64,000 bases of DNA from Planctomycetota bacterium. Its GTDB lineage: Bacteria > Planctomycetota > Phycisphaerae > Phycisphaerales > UBA5793. This document shows, piece after piece, positions 47,743 through 56,847 of the stretch (its first letter is position 1; each line of letters starts with the position of its first letter). Under the pieces are notes generated by a model. The model was not told the DNA's origin and ran no database searches. It saw only the letters and a program-made list of their open reading frames with translations. The position numbers and the translations under genes were made by a program. Location: positions 1 through 64,000 of the forward strand of contig CAUJHZ010000063.1 of assembly GCA_963205185.1 (NCBI GenBank), written 5' to 3'.

Positions 47743-49419
47743 TCAGTTGCGCATCACCCTCCGCAGAAAGCCCAGCGCCATGATGGCCATGAGCAGGTTG
47801 CCCGACCACATGACGATCAGGCCGACCACGTCCGCGTACCTGAACTCGCTGACGTCGTTGACGACGTCGGCGCCTGAACTGATCACCACCAGCCCGAGAA
47901 TCGCGGGGACGAACGACCAGAAATAGACGGTCAGGGGCAGGGCGTTGCGCATCGCGATGGCGAGGATTGAGCCCAGCAGCATCATGACCAGGCAACTCAC
48001 GCTCATGGCGGCCCGTTCGTGAATTCGCGCCACGATGTTGCGAAGCAGTCGCGTCACTTCCGTACGAATCGCCGTGTCCAATCGCCGCAGCGTCGCGTCG
48101 TCGCCGTATTTCTGCGCCGTTTTCACGAGTTCGCGGGCCGGCTGGTTCTGGAGTTCGTGCACGATGGGCGCATCGACGCGCAGGTACGGGATGCTCTGCC
48201 GCTCGAAGAGCCTCGAACGGTTCGGCGTCGTGTCGAGCGCGATCTGCGTGACCTGGGAGAACTCGGCGTCAAGCGTCGGCTCTTCGGGGAGCAGGCGGAT
48301 GCGCGGCCGCAGCCTGACCTCCGTGCTCTCCAGCGCCGTGGTCCGCTTGATGCCTTCGGTGATGGTGAGCCGCACCGGCCCGCCGCCGCTCGGCGGCAGC
48401 ACCGTCCACGATGCCTCGTCTACCGCCGCAAGACCGCCGGCGGCCAGTTCCGCCTGCGCCGCCACGGGCTGGTTGTCGCGGCCGAGGCGCGTGGTCGTGA
48501 AGCGCATCGTCCCCGTCTCGCGGAGACGCTGATCGATGTGGTGAAACAATTCGCGCTGCGTCATCCAGCGCCGGAGTTCATCGATCTTCCGCGCCACGCG
48601 CGAATACGTCTCCGGCGCGTGGTGCACCGCCTTGAGCCGGCTGACGTCCATGAAGCGCGGCGAGCGCTCGATCTCGTCTTCCACGATGAGTTCAGGCAGC
48701 AGCGCCGCCGAGGCGCTCACCCGCACCTGCGCGCCTTCATCCTTGATCTGAAACATGCGGCCCTGATCCATGATGGGGGTGATGACCGTCATGTTGCCGG
48801 TGTGCTTGAGGTAGATGACGCACTGCCGCGCCGTCTGCGTCGAAACCACCTCGCCTTTGAGCATGTTCACCGCCAGCACGCGGTCGAGCCCGATCGCGGC
48901 GTCGGCATTGACGCCCTCGGGCACGGCGATGCGCTGGGCGTTGCGGGCGTAGAGCGTGAGCGTGTCGGTCTGCACCGGCTCGCCGCGCGAGATGCGCCCG
49001 ACCACGACTTCGGCGACGCTGCGCGTGCTCGTGCGGGCCATGGCCTCCCAGAATGCGGGGCTGATGTAGTTGCTGATCAGAGACAAGGCAATGGTGAGCA
49101 CCACGCCCAGCGTCGCCGCGGGCAGAAGCAGTTGCGGATACGACACGCCGCTGGCCGCGCACGCCGCGATCTCGTTATCGGAGGTCATACGGTGGTAGAC
49201 CATGGTGGCGCTGAACGCCGCCGAAAACGGCAGGGCGAACTGCAGCATGGGGGGCATGGCCAGCAGGATGTACTTGAGCAGCGCCACCGGGCCCAGCGTC
49301 CCGTCGCTGAGCGGCTTGATCGCCGCCCCGAACGAGATGATGGTCACCAGCACCGCCGTCGAAATGGCCAGCACCTTCAGCAGGTCGCGCAGGATGTACC
49401 AGAAAAGCAGCAGGGGCAT
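47743..49419 (-). CDS. LptF/LptG-family permease, long form
   Basis: ATG 49419 (MPLLLFWYILRDLLKVLAIS) begins the recognisable family start; upstream sequence is repeat-rich and not coding. The 558-residue product has the same helix-jellyroll-helix layout as its neighbour, but its periplasmic part is nearly 200 residues longer. It retains LPFSAAFSATMVYHRMTSDNE, a typical loop after helix 3. It is probably the first gene of the three-gene permease/methyltransferase operon. Confidence 0.86.
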   Translation of the reverse strand: MPLLLFWYILRDLLKVLAISTAVLVTIISFGAAIKPLSDGTLGPVALLKYILLAMPPMLQFALPFSAAFSATMVYHRMTSDNEIAACAASGVSYPQLLLPAATLGVVLTIALSLISNYISPAFWEAMARTSTRSVAEVVVGRISRGEPVQTDTLTLYARNAQRIAVPEGVNADAAIGLDRVLAVNMLKGEVVSTQTARQCVIYLKHTGNMTVITPIMDQGRMFQIKDEGAQVRVSASAALLPELIVEDEIERSPRFMDVSRLKAVHHAPETYSRVARKIDELRRWMTQRELFHHIDQRLRETGTMRFTTTRLGRDNQPVAAQAELAAGGLAAVDEASWTVLPPSGGGPVRLTITEGIKRTTALESTEVRLRPRIRLLPEEPTLDAEFSQVTQIALDTTPNRSRLFERQSIPYLRVDAPIVHELQNQPARELVKTAQKYGDDATLRRLDTAIRTEVTRLLRNIVARIHERAAMSVSCLVMMLLGSILAIAMRNALPLTVYFWSFVPAILGLVVISSGADVVNDVSEFRYADVVGLIVMWSGNLLMAIMALGFLRRVMRN

Positions 49420-49855
49420 GGGGAATCGCCCAGACGATAGCGAACCGCCCGCGCCATCGCCAAGCGCAGGCCCGGATGAACGCGTTTTCAAGAAGCGCGA
49501 GCGCGCATCCCCCTCCCTCGGCTCTGCGGGGGAGGGGAAGGGGAGGGGGCGAGAGCATCTCGGGACAATCCGACGATGCGAGGCGCACAACACGTCGAAC
49601 AACCCCCTCCCGGCCCTCCCCGCAAAGCCGGAGGAGGAAGTCACGCCAATCGCTGATGCAAACGCGATTGGCCTGAAGCGCGGGCCGATTCTTCTCGGTC
49701 GTGCCCGCCCGGGGATCGATTTCCGGACCCGCCTGACGCGAAACTGCGGTATCCATGCCGCTCGTTCACGCCAATTGCCGCGACGGCGGGCCGGATCGCC
49801 TGCCGCCGCTCCCGCACGGGGATGGAACATTCGATAGTTCATCCGGAGATTCCCC
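49420..49855. repeat. Gene-free spacer with CTCCCCGCAGAGCCGG-type element
   Basis: This divergent spacer lacks a supported gene. It carries two copies in opposite orientation of an element whose core is CCTCCCCCGCAGAGCCG: one on the minus strand at about 49510-49537, and one on the plus strand at 49611-49641 (GGCCCTCCCCGCAAAGCCGG, then AGGAGG). A third copy is inside the methyltransferase fragment at 60572-60600. Confidence 0.7.
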
Positions 49856-50332
49856 ATGAGCCCTGCGGCCCATAACAGCCCGATGGCCCTCTGCCCGGCG
49901 CGGTGCGCCACCGCACGCGGCTTTACGCTGCTCGAAGCGCTGGTGGCGTCCGTGATCATGTCGCTGACGGTCACCGCCGTGGCGATGGCCCTGGGTGGCG
50001 GGCGCCAGCACGCCCTCGAGGCCCGCGACCAGTTGCAGGCCGGGCTGGCCGCCGAGGCGCTGATGGATGAGATCCTTGCCGCCGACTACGCCGACCTGAT
50101 CTCCTACGACGGCCACGACGAGCCGCCGGGCTCGATGGTCACATTCGACGATGATCCCTATCCGGATTCGTTCTATCGCATCGGCCGCCGCGCTGCCGTC
50201 GTCGAGCAGTTGCTCAGCATCGGCGCCCTTGGCGCGAAGATCAAAGGCATGGACATCGCCGTCGAGGCCTACGACTTGGAGGGCCGCATCATCGTCACGC
50301 TGTCGCGCTTCGTTCCGGAGCCGGCGCCATGA
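49856..50332 (+). CDS. GspI-like pseudopilin, cassette 1
   Basis: The 158-residue product has a 22-residue leader and the prepilin site G/FTLLEALVASVIM, followed by a membrane helix. The segment ALGGGRQHALEARDQLQ recurs in the second cassette. It resembles minor pseudopilins of the GspI/PilV type that prime or cap a type II secretion or type IV pilus filament. CGGAGA (49843-49848) precedes the ATG by seven bases. Its stop overlaps the next start as ATGA. Confidence 0.85.
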   Translation: MSPAAHNSPMALCPARCATARGFTLLEALVASVIMSLTVTAVAMALGGGRQHALEARDQLQAGLAAEALMDEILAADYADLISYDGHDEPPGSMVTFDDDPYPDSFYRIGRRAAVVEQLLSIGALGAKIKGMDIAVEAYDLEGRIIVTLSRFVPEPAP

Positions 50333-50976
50333 CCTGCCGCTTCCGTCCTACTCTTCGGGCTGCTCGCCGCGGGCTCACCCTGCTCGAGTTCATGATCTCG
50401 ATCCTGATCACGGCGCTGATCGCCGTGACCATGGGCGGCATGATCACCGCCGTGGCCCGTTCCGTCGAAGCCGACCGCTACAGCCGCGAATCGATCGTGC
50501 GCGGCCAGGCGCTGGACGTGCGCCTGGGCAGTTACATCCGCCCGGCGCTGTGCATTCTCGATGCGAGCGCGCGTCCGGAATCCGCCGTCATCTGGCTCGA
50601 AGACTCGCGCGTCAGCGGCACCGTGCACCTGACCGAGATTCGCTGGATCGAGCGCGACGCCGCGACCGACACCGTAGTGATTCACTACGTGAGCTTTCCC
50701 GACAGCATGACGCAGATCGAGCGCGACACCCTGGATGTCGAAGTGCCCGTGGCCGGCGCCGACTGGTGGGCCGCACTTGCGACCATGCAGGCCTCCGGCT
50801 ACACCGCGCAGATCCGCCTGTGCGATGAAGTGGCTGCCCTGACCATCTCTCACAGCACCTCGACGAGTCAGGCCAAGCGCATGATCACCGCTCAGGTGCA
50901 GTTCACGGCCGACGTCGGCGGCGATTCGATCATCACCGCTGCGAGCATTCGTCAACTTCAGGAGCCTTCCTCATGA
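50329..50976 (+). CDS. GspJ-like pseudopilin, cassette 1
   Basis: The 215-residue product has the leader RPTLRAARRG and then LTLLEFMISILITAL, a prepilin-type start with a long hydrophobic helix. It continues with RGQALDVRLGSYIRPALCILD, a polar region typical of GspJ/PilW-like minor pseudopilins. It overlaps both neighbours by ATGA, so all three genes of the cassette are translationally coupled. Confidence 0.83.
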   Translation: MTCRFRPTLRAARRGLTLLEFMISILITALIAVTMGGMITAVARSVEADRYSRESIVRGQALDVRLGSYIRPALCILDASARPESAVIWLEDSRVSGTVHLTEIRWIERDAATDTVVIHYVSFPDSMTQIERDTLDVEVPVAGADWWAALATMQASGYTAQIRLCDEVAALTISHSTSTSQAKRMITAQVQFTADVGGDSIITAASIRQLQEPSS

Positions 50977-52703
50977 GGATTCGTGTTGAAGCAATCCGAG
51001 TTTCCAGCGCCATGTTCGGCCCGACCCGGCCCGACCGGCGGGGCGTGGCGATCGTGCTCGTCATCGTCGCCGTCGCGGCTGCGGCTGTCATCGGCTCAGC
51101 GTATCTGGCCAGCCACATGAACGCGCCGCAGATCGTGTCCAACGTGAACGACGGCATCGAGTCGCGCTACATCGCCGACTCGGGGGCCGATCTCGCCACC
51201 GCGATCATGGAGTGCGAGACTTTCGACTGGCGCAACGTCCAGAACAACGGCGTTCTCGTGAGCGACCTGCCCATCGGCAACGGTAAGGTGGATATTCGCG
51301 TCAAGGACGTCTCCGGCGCCAATCCCGACGCCACTTGCGAGTACCCCGTCGTCGTCACGAGCGGCTCCGTGGGCAACATGCGCCAGCTCGTGGGCATGCA
51401 GGCCCACACGCCGCTTCCTGAGAAGCTCGAGGCAGACTCCGTCAGCGTCGATCTCAGCGAGTTCGCCGCGTTCGGCGCCTCCTCCATCAACGTCATGAGC
51501 GGCTGGGTCACGCGCTGGCCCGCCGCCAGGATGTCCGAACTCGGCCTGCCTGTCAAGGTGGGCACCAACGCCACGACGCGAGGCTCGCTGATCATCGCCG
51601 GCAAGACCAACGCGCCCGACGCCGCCGGCTACGTGATGGCCACCGCCGCGGCCGGCACGATCTGCGATTCGACGCAGACCACCGTGCCCATTCGCCGCGT
51701 GGATTTCTCCAACAACGAGACCGTCCTGCTGCCGGCCTGTCCGACGCCCGCTCTGGGCAATCTGCTGTGGGCCAACGCGAGGACGCCGTCCATCACCGCC
51801 AGCGCCACGGTCGTGTCGCCCGGCGATCGCCGCTACAACAGCCTGACGATCGACAACAAGGCCACGCTGAAACTCGACCTCGGCGGCGTCAAGCGCACGA
51901 TGGCCATCTCCGGCCCGCTCACGATTCAGAACGAGGCCGTGCTGCAGATCGAAAACGGCCAGCTCGACATCGTCGTCACCGGCGCGTTCAACATGTTCAA
52001 TCGCGCGGCCATCGAACTCGGACCGGATGTGAGCCTGCGCATCTTCGCGGGCGGCACCATGTCCATCAACGACTCGGTCATCGGCCTGCCGGTGCGCTGG
52101 CGCGATTTCTCGCGCGATGCGCGCAAGGGTATGGATGAGTACTTCGACCCGCACCTGTGCACGATCTACCGCATCACGTCCATCAATTCGGTCGATCTCA
52201 ACCTGCTTGATCTCGACACCGCGGCCACGTGGGTCTGGAGCGACGCCGCGAGCAAGTCCTGGATCTTCAACCAGGGTTCCTACATCTGCGGCCGCATCTA
52301 CGGCGCCGCCAAGGCCGACATCTCCATCGACAACCGCACGGCGATCTTCGGCAACGTGGTGGGCCGGAGCATCATCGTCGCCAACGAGAGCGCCATCTAC
52401 TACGACCACAGTCTCGATGAGGGCATGGGTTATACCAATCCCCGCAGCGCGCTCTACGCCGCCAACATGGACCTGCGCGACGATATCCGCCTGCTGCTGA
52501 CCGACCTGAACGACAGCACGCTGGGCTCGATCCTGGCGCTGCTCTCGGCTCCGCCGCCGCTGCCCGTTCCCATCGATCCCCTTGCCGCCACGCCGCGCGA
52601 CAAGGCCCGCGTCACGGCGCGGTGGATGAAACGCTACGGCGTCAAGGTCGAGCGCGACCGCGCCACGGCCGTCGAAGACGTCATCGCCGCGGGAGGAAAC
52701 TGA
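50973..52703 (+). CDS. GspK/PilX-like protein, cassette 1
   Basis: The 576-residue product has one N-terminal membrane helix (RRGVAIVLVIVAVAAAAVIG, about residues 24-45) but no canonical FTLLE site, like PilX/GspK proteins. The segment NAPQIVSNVNDGIESRYIADSGADLA follows. Residues 300-400 read as short beta strands (LTIDNKATLKLDL, LTIQNEAVLQIENGQLDIVV), suggesting a beta-helix. It may be a large exported filament-tip or adhesive subunit. The TGA shares one base with the next ATG. Confidence 0.78.
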   Translation: MRIRVEAIRVSSAMFGPTRPDRRGVAIVLVIVAVAAAAVIGSAYLASHMNAPQIVSNVNDGIESRYIADSGADLATAIMECETFDWRNVQNNGVLVSDLPIGNGKVDIRVKDVSGANPDATCEYPVVVTSGSVGNMRQLVGMQAHTPLPEKLEADSVSVDLSEFAAFGASSINVMSGWVTRWPAARMSELGLPVKVGTNATTRGSLIIAGKTNAPDAAGYVMATAAAGTICDSTQTTVPIRRVDFSNNETVLLPACPTPALGNLLWANARTPSITASATVVSPGDRRYNSLTIDNKATLKLDLGGVKRTMAISGPLTIQNEAVLQIENGQLDIVVTGAFNMFNRAAIELGPDVSLRIFAGGTMSINDSVIGLPVRWRDFSRDARKGMDEYFDPHLCTIYRITSINSVDLNLLDLDTAATWVWSDAASKSWIFNQGSYICGRIYGAAKADISIDNRTAIFGNVVGRSIIVANESAIYYDHSLDEGMGYTNPRSALYAANMDLRDDIRLLLTDLNDSTLGSILALLSAPPPLPVPIDPLAATPRDKARVTARWMKRYGVKVERDRATAVEDVIAAGGN

Positions 52704-53158
52704 TGATCCACGCCTCCCGCGCGCATTCCGGTCGGCTTCGACCTGCGTTCACACTGCTCGAAGCCATGATTGCGCTGGTGATCATGTCGCTCACCGTCAC
52801 CGCCCTTTCCATGGCGCTTGGCGGCGGGCGGCAGCATGCCACGGAGGCTGTCGATCAGATGCAGGGCGCCCTCGCCGCTGAGGCGCTGCTCGCCGAAGTC
52901 ATGGCCCTCGATTACGACGCGATGGATACCTACGACGGCCGCGACGAAACACCCGGCACGATGCAGACCTTTGCCGGCGTCAACTACCCTGAATCCTTCT
53001 ACCGCGTCGGCCGGCGCGTCGCCGTGCTCGAACTGCTCAAGGACATGCCCGAGTGGGGCGTCAAGGTGCGCGGCAAGGAAGTCGCCGTCGAAACCTACGA
53101 CCTCAACGACCGCACGCTCGTCACCCTCGTCGTGTTCATCGTGGAGCCCGCATCCTGA
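52703..53158 (+). CDS. GspI-like pseudopilin, cassette 2
   Basis: ATG 52703 gives 151 residues. The prepilin site is A/FTLLEAMIALVIM, and the helix continues as SLTVTALSMALGGGRQH, nearly identical to cassette 1. The C-terminal pattern also matches (FYRVGRRVAVLELL against FYRIGRRAAVVEQLL). It clearly arose by duplication of the 49856 gene. GGGAGGAAAC upstream provides a strong ribosome binding site. Confidence 0.85.
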   Translation: MIHASRAHSGRLRPAFTLLEAMIALVIMSLTVTALSMALGGGRQHATEAVDQMQGALAAEALLAEVMALDYDAMDTYDGRDETPGTMQTFAGVNYPESFYRVGRRVAVLELLKDMPEWGVKVRGKEVAVETYDLNDRTLVTLVVFIVEPAS

Positions 53159-53802
53159 TGAGGCCGCCGCGCCACATCCCGACGCCCCGGCATGCACGCC
53201 GCGCCATGACGCTGCTGGAGTTTCTCCTGGCGCTCATGGTCACCGCGCTGATCTCCGTGGCCATGGGAGGGATGGTCACCGCCGTCGCCCGCGCCACCGA
53301 ACTCGACCAGCACACCCGCCAGACCACCGTCCGCTCGCAGGCCGCCATGGTGCGCCTGGCCAGTTACATCTCGCCGGCCCGCTGCGTGCTCTCGTCCGAG
53401 ACCAGCCGCCTGGTCATCTGGCTCGACGACACGCGCGAGAGCCAGACCGTCCACGCCACCGAAGTCCGCTGGATCGACCACGATCCCGACACGGGCACCA
53501 TCGAACTCCACTACGTCTCGTTTCCCGACTCGCTCTCGCCCGTCGAGCGCGATCTGCTCGACGTCGTGCTGCCCGTGGCCACCACCGACTGGTGGGCGAC
53601 GCTGCAGTCCTACGACTGCATGTCCTACATCAGCACCGTCCGCCTGTGCGACGGCGTGGGCGACTTGGACATCCACCACCTCACCAGCACCGAGCAGGCC
53701 AAGCGCCTGGTCACTTTCACCATCACGTTCGAAGACGCCATTGGCGGCGCCGCCGTCGTCACGGCCGCGAGCGTCCAGCAGTGGGAGGAGCCGACATCAT
53801 GA
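53158..53802 (+). CDS. GspJ-like pseudopilin, cassette 2
   Basis: ATG 53158 shares a base with the previous TGA. The 214-residue product has the prepilin site A/MTLLEFLLALMVTAL and GGMVTAVARATELD, and the later segment RLASYISPARCVL corresponds to RLGSYIRPALCIL of cassette 1. Downstream, VRWIDHDPDTGTIELHYVSFPDS parallels its cassette 1 counterpart, so this is the second copy of the GspJ-like gene. Confidence 0.84.
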   Translation: MRPPRHIPTPRHARRAMTLLEFLLALMVTALISVAMGGMVTAVARATELDQHTRQTTVRSQAAMVRLASYISPARCVLSSETSRLVIWLDDTRESQTVHATEVRWIDHDPDTGTIELHYVSFPDSLSPVERDLLDVVLPVATTDWWATLQSYDCMSYISTVRLCDGVGDLDIHHLTSTEQAKRLVTFTITFEDAIGGAAVVTAASVQQWEEPTS

Positions 53803-55421
53803 AACGCGCTTCAACCGATCTCTATCGCCTGACGGTCCATTCTGCGCCCGCCGGGCCGCGGCGCGGCATCGCGATGATGCTTGTGGTCTTCTGTCTCGCT
53901 GCCGCCTCCATCATGGCCGCAGCCTACATCGCCAGCCGCGAGAATGCGCCGCAGCTGAGCAGCAACGTCGTGAGCGGCTCGACCGCGCGCATGGCCGCCT
54001 CCGCCGGACTGCAGATGGCCCGCGCCGTGTTCGAGTGCGAAGACGCCGACTTCCGCGACTCGATGGTCAACGGCGTGCTCATCGAAAACGAACCGGTCGG
54101 CAACGGCACGGTCACCGTCAAAGTCACCGCGCTCGATGGCACGCCCGTCGCCCAGGACACGCAGTACTTCCACATCACGGCCACGGGCTCGTGCAACGGC
54201 ATGACGCAAATCGCCGAAGCTCGCGCCAGTGTCGAACTCGACGATGCAGCGCCCATGCCCACCTTCGCCGACTTCGCCCTGTTCGGGATCGACTCCATCA
54301 GTCTCGATGACTCCACCCTCACGCGCTGGGAGCAATCGCCTGGCGCCGGCTGGGGCGCCCCCGTCTGGGTCGGCTCCAATTCCATCTCGTCGGGCGCCAT
54401 CACCTTCAGCGGCCCTGCCCGCGTCATCGACACCAACGTCCACGTAGACAGCGACGGCGGCGCCCCCGTCGTGCGCGACAACAGCAGTTCCGGCGCCAAT
54501 CTCACCACCCGGTCACTCGCAGGCAGTCGCAGCCTCCCCGTGCTCCTCGCGCCGCCCGCCAACACATCCATGTGTTCGCCCTCGCCCACGCCAAACGTCA
54601 CCATCTCGAGCGGCACCGTCCTCTCCAACGACTCGTGGATCCTCACCTCGGTGAACATCAATGGCACCGGCACCGTGCGCGTCAACTCCGGCTCGCGCGT
54701 CACCCGTCGCGTCACCGGCAACGTCGTCATCGAAGGCGGCGGCAAACTGCTCGTCGAAACCGATCACGACTTCGTCATCGACGGCGACCTGACCATCCGC
54801 AACGGCGGGGCCATCGTCGTCAACGAAGGCGTTCGCTTTCGTCTCTGGGTTGGCGGCAGCCTGACCGTCGATCGCGGGGCCCTGGGCGTCTCCTACGCTC
54901 AGGCTCTGGCCATCGGCGATCCCGCGGTGGGCCTCACCACCTACAAGAACCCTGCCGAGTGCTCCGTCTACCAGATCAACGGCTCAGGCGCGCAGAACTG
55001 GGTCTTCGATCACAACTCGCTCATCGTGGCCCGCGTCTACGCCAAGGACGTATCTCTCCGCATCGACCATGAAGTCTGCATCCACGGCGCAATCCTCGCC
55101 AGAAACCTCGACATCCAGCACGACTGCGCCATCCACTACGACCCCTGCCTCGACAACCGCGGCGGCTACACCAACACGCAGGGCCCGCTGTATAACGACG
55201 ACGGCACGCTCAACACCGTCCTGCTCGCCACCGTCACCAACATCAGCGACGCCTCGCTCGCATCCCTCGCCGCGGCGCTCAACATCCCGCTTCCGCTTCC
55301 GCTGCTGGGCGTCAACGATCCCAGCCCGCGCAACCGGCTCGTCGAGTGGGCGCTGCTTCGCACCGGCATCGAGCCCGCCGGCAATCAGACCGATACCGCT
55401 TCCGTAGACGTCGGCGGCTGA
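53799..55421 (+). CDS. GspK/PilX-like protein, cassette 2
   Basis: ATG 53799 overlaps the previous stop by ATGA. The 540-residue product has one N-terminal membrane helix (RRGIAMMLVVFCLAAASIM), then YIASRENAPQLSSNVVSG, parallel to YLASHMNAPQIVSNVNDG of cassette 1. The second half contains strand-like repeats (VTGNVVIEGGGKLLV, FVIDGDLTIRNGGAIVV) as in cassette 1. It is shorter overall and diverged in the middle, so the duplication is not recent. Confidence 0.8.
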   Translation: MKRASTDLYRLTVHSAPAGPRRGIAMMLVVFCLAAASIMAAAYIASRENAPQLSSNVVSGSTARMAASAGLQMARAVFECEDADFRDSMVNGVLIENEPVGNGTVTVKVTALDGTPVAQDTQYFHITATGSCNGMTQIAEARASVELDDAAPMPTFADFALFGIDSISLDDSTLTRWEQSPGAGWGAPVWVGSNSISSGAITFSGPARVIDTNVHVDSDGGAPVVRDNSSSGANLTTRSLAGSRSLPVLLAPPANTSMCSPSPTPNVTISSGTVLSNDSWILTSVNINGTGTVRVNSGSRVTRRVTGNVVIEGGGKLLVETDHDFVIDGDLTIRNGGAIVVNEGVRFRLWVGGSLTVDRGALGVSYAQALAIGDPAVGLTTYKNPAECSVYQINGSGAQNWVFDHNSLIVARVYAKDVSLRIDHEVCIHGAILARNLDIQHDCAIHYDPCLDNRGGYTNTQGPLYNDDGTLNTVLLATVTNISDASLASLAAALNIPLPLPLLGVNDPSPRNRLVEWALLRTGIEPAGNQTDTASVDVGG

Positions 55422-55438
55422 ACACGAGAGACCCGATC

Positions 55439-55939
55439 ATGAACCGATTCGCAACTGCACAACGACGCGGCTTCACCCTCTTCGAAGTCCTGCTCACGGC
55501 GCTGCTGATGATGATCGCCGCCTCCATGGTCATTCCCATGTTCGGCACATCCGACTCCGCCTACGTCTCCGCCGGCGCCGCGCTGATGATCAGCGACCTC
55601 GACTTCGCCCAGGCCACCGCCATCAACGAGCCGAGCGACGACGTGGCCGTTCACTTCGACATCGCCAATGCCCGCTGGTGGATCACGCCCGCATCGGATC
55701 CCGGGACGCCGTTCACGATGACCAACGGCGACCCGTACGACACGACCATGGGCGTCGGCCGCGCCGATCTCGCCGTGGACGTCGCCATCGCCGTCTCAGG
55801 CATGGTCGATGACGAGTTCGCCTACGACGCCTATGGCCGCCTGAGCCAGAGCACCGACGCCGTCATCACCCTCTCGCGCGGCACATCGCAGACGGTCATC
55901 ACCATCGACGCCGAACTCGGCTTCCTCACGGCGCAGTAA
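55439..55939 (+). CDS. GspH-like pseudopilin
   Basis: ATG 55439 gives 166 residues with the prepilin site G/FTLFEVLLTALLMMIAASM after a short basic leader (NRFATAQRR). The rest is a compact beta domain typical of GspH/FimT-like minor pseudopilins. It follows cassette 2 by 17 bases and closes the operon. Its last three codons and stop (GCGCAGTAA) are identical to the start of the 107-bp repeat that follows, so the repeat reaches into the gene end. Confidence 0.82.
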   Translation: MNRFATAQRRGFTLFEVLLTALLMMIAASMVIPMFGTSDSAYVSAGAALMISDLDFAQATAINEPSDDVAVHFDIANARWWITPASDPGTPFTMTNGDPYDTTMGVGRADLAVDVAIAVSGMVDDEFAYDAYGRLSQSTDAVITLSRGTSQTVITIDAELGFLTAQ

Positions 55940-56100
55940 CCCCTGAAGCGAGCCCCGCCCGTAAGGAAGGGTCTTCGCCCGCTCACCAGCCTTCGCTGCA
56001 CCGCTCGCGCTGTCGACGCCGAACGTGCGGTCTCCCCGCGCACCAATCGCTGAAGCGAGCCCCGCCCGTAAGGAAGGGTCTTCGCCTCGCGGTGGCGCGG
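55931..56100. repeat. 107-bp tandem repeat, upstream array
   Basis: Unit 1 is 55931-56037 and a partial unit 2 starts at 56038. Both contain GCGAGCCCCGCCCGTAAGGA followed by AGGGTCTTCGCC. Unit 1 continues with an AGCCTTCGCTGCACCGCTCG segment and ends before CCGCGCA. The same 107-bp period recurs downstream of the DUF305 gene. From 56101 to 56394 no gene or further repeat was seen. Confidence 0.85.
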
Positions 56101-56394
56101 AAGATCTGCATCCACAAACGGGCAGCCACGCCCCCTCTGCCCGATGCACGGGTGCCGCTGCGCATCCGGCTCTGCGGCTGAGTGCAAAGGTGCAGCACGG
56201 TCTCTTCACGCCGCGTCCGCGTTCCTTCAGGTCCTCTAGGCCGCCTGCTTAGGCCCCTGCCGTGCCGCGCAGGCTATACCTCCTTTGCCGCAACATAGAA
56301 CGACGTTTTCCACCGTCGGCAGCGCGCTGCAGCGACGCGAAGTGCTGCACGTCAGAGTGCCTCCGCGTCGGATGAAGTCAAAGGAACGCCCGTC

Positions 56395-56847
56395 ATGAAC
56401 CCCTACGTTCGCTTCGCCCTGATGATCGCCACTTCGATCGTCTTCATGTACTTTCTGACGTATCTGAATTCGTATCAGATCATCGGGCATGCGCACTTCA
56501 GCGAAACGCGGGTGTTCATGGCGCTCATCATGGGCGCCTGCATGGCGGTCATCATGCTCACATTCATGCTCAGCATGCACAAGAACCGAGCCCTCAACGT
56601 CGCCATCTATCTTGCCAGCGCCGCGATCTTCGCGATCTCGCTCTGGCTGGTGCGCAGCCAGGCGACGGTCGATGACGTGGATTACATGGAGGCCATGATC
56701 CCGCACCATTCGATTGCCATCCTCACCAGCGAACATGCCCGCATCAGCGACCCGCGCGTTCGAGAACTCGCCGATGGCATCATCGAAGCGCAACGCCGCG
56801 AGATCGAGGAAATGAGACAACTCATCGCGGAACTCTCAGCGCGATGA
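56395..56847 (+). CDS. DUF305 membrane protein
   Basis: The 150-residue product has three membrane helices (about residues 5-24, 37-60, 68-87) and then a DUF305 segment with the signature MIPHHSIAILTSEHA (about 100-114) and a C-terminal helix QRREIEEMRQLIAEL. DUF305 domains are ferritin-like helical bundles whose paired histidines may bind metal. They often occur near metal-handling or redox genes; no such gene is adjacent. It is flanked on both sides by the 107-bp repeats. Confidence 0.85.
   Translation: MNPYVRFALMIATSIVFMYFLTYLNSYQIIGHAHFSETRVFMALIMGACMAVIMLTFMLSMHKNRALNVAIYLASAAIFAISLWLVRSQATVDDVDYMEAMIPHHSIAILTSEHARISDPRVRELADGIIEAQRREIEEMRQLIAELSAR

Noticed and set aside
48019-49440. 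Long plus-strand open frame opposite the long LptF/LptG-type gene
   Set aside because: Arg/His-rich antisense shadow with no domain.
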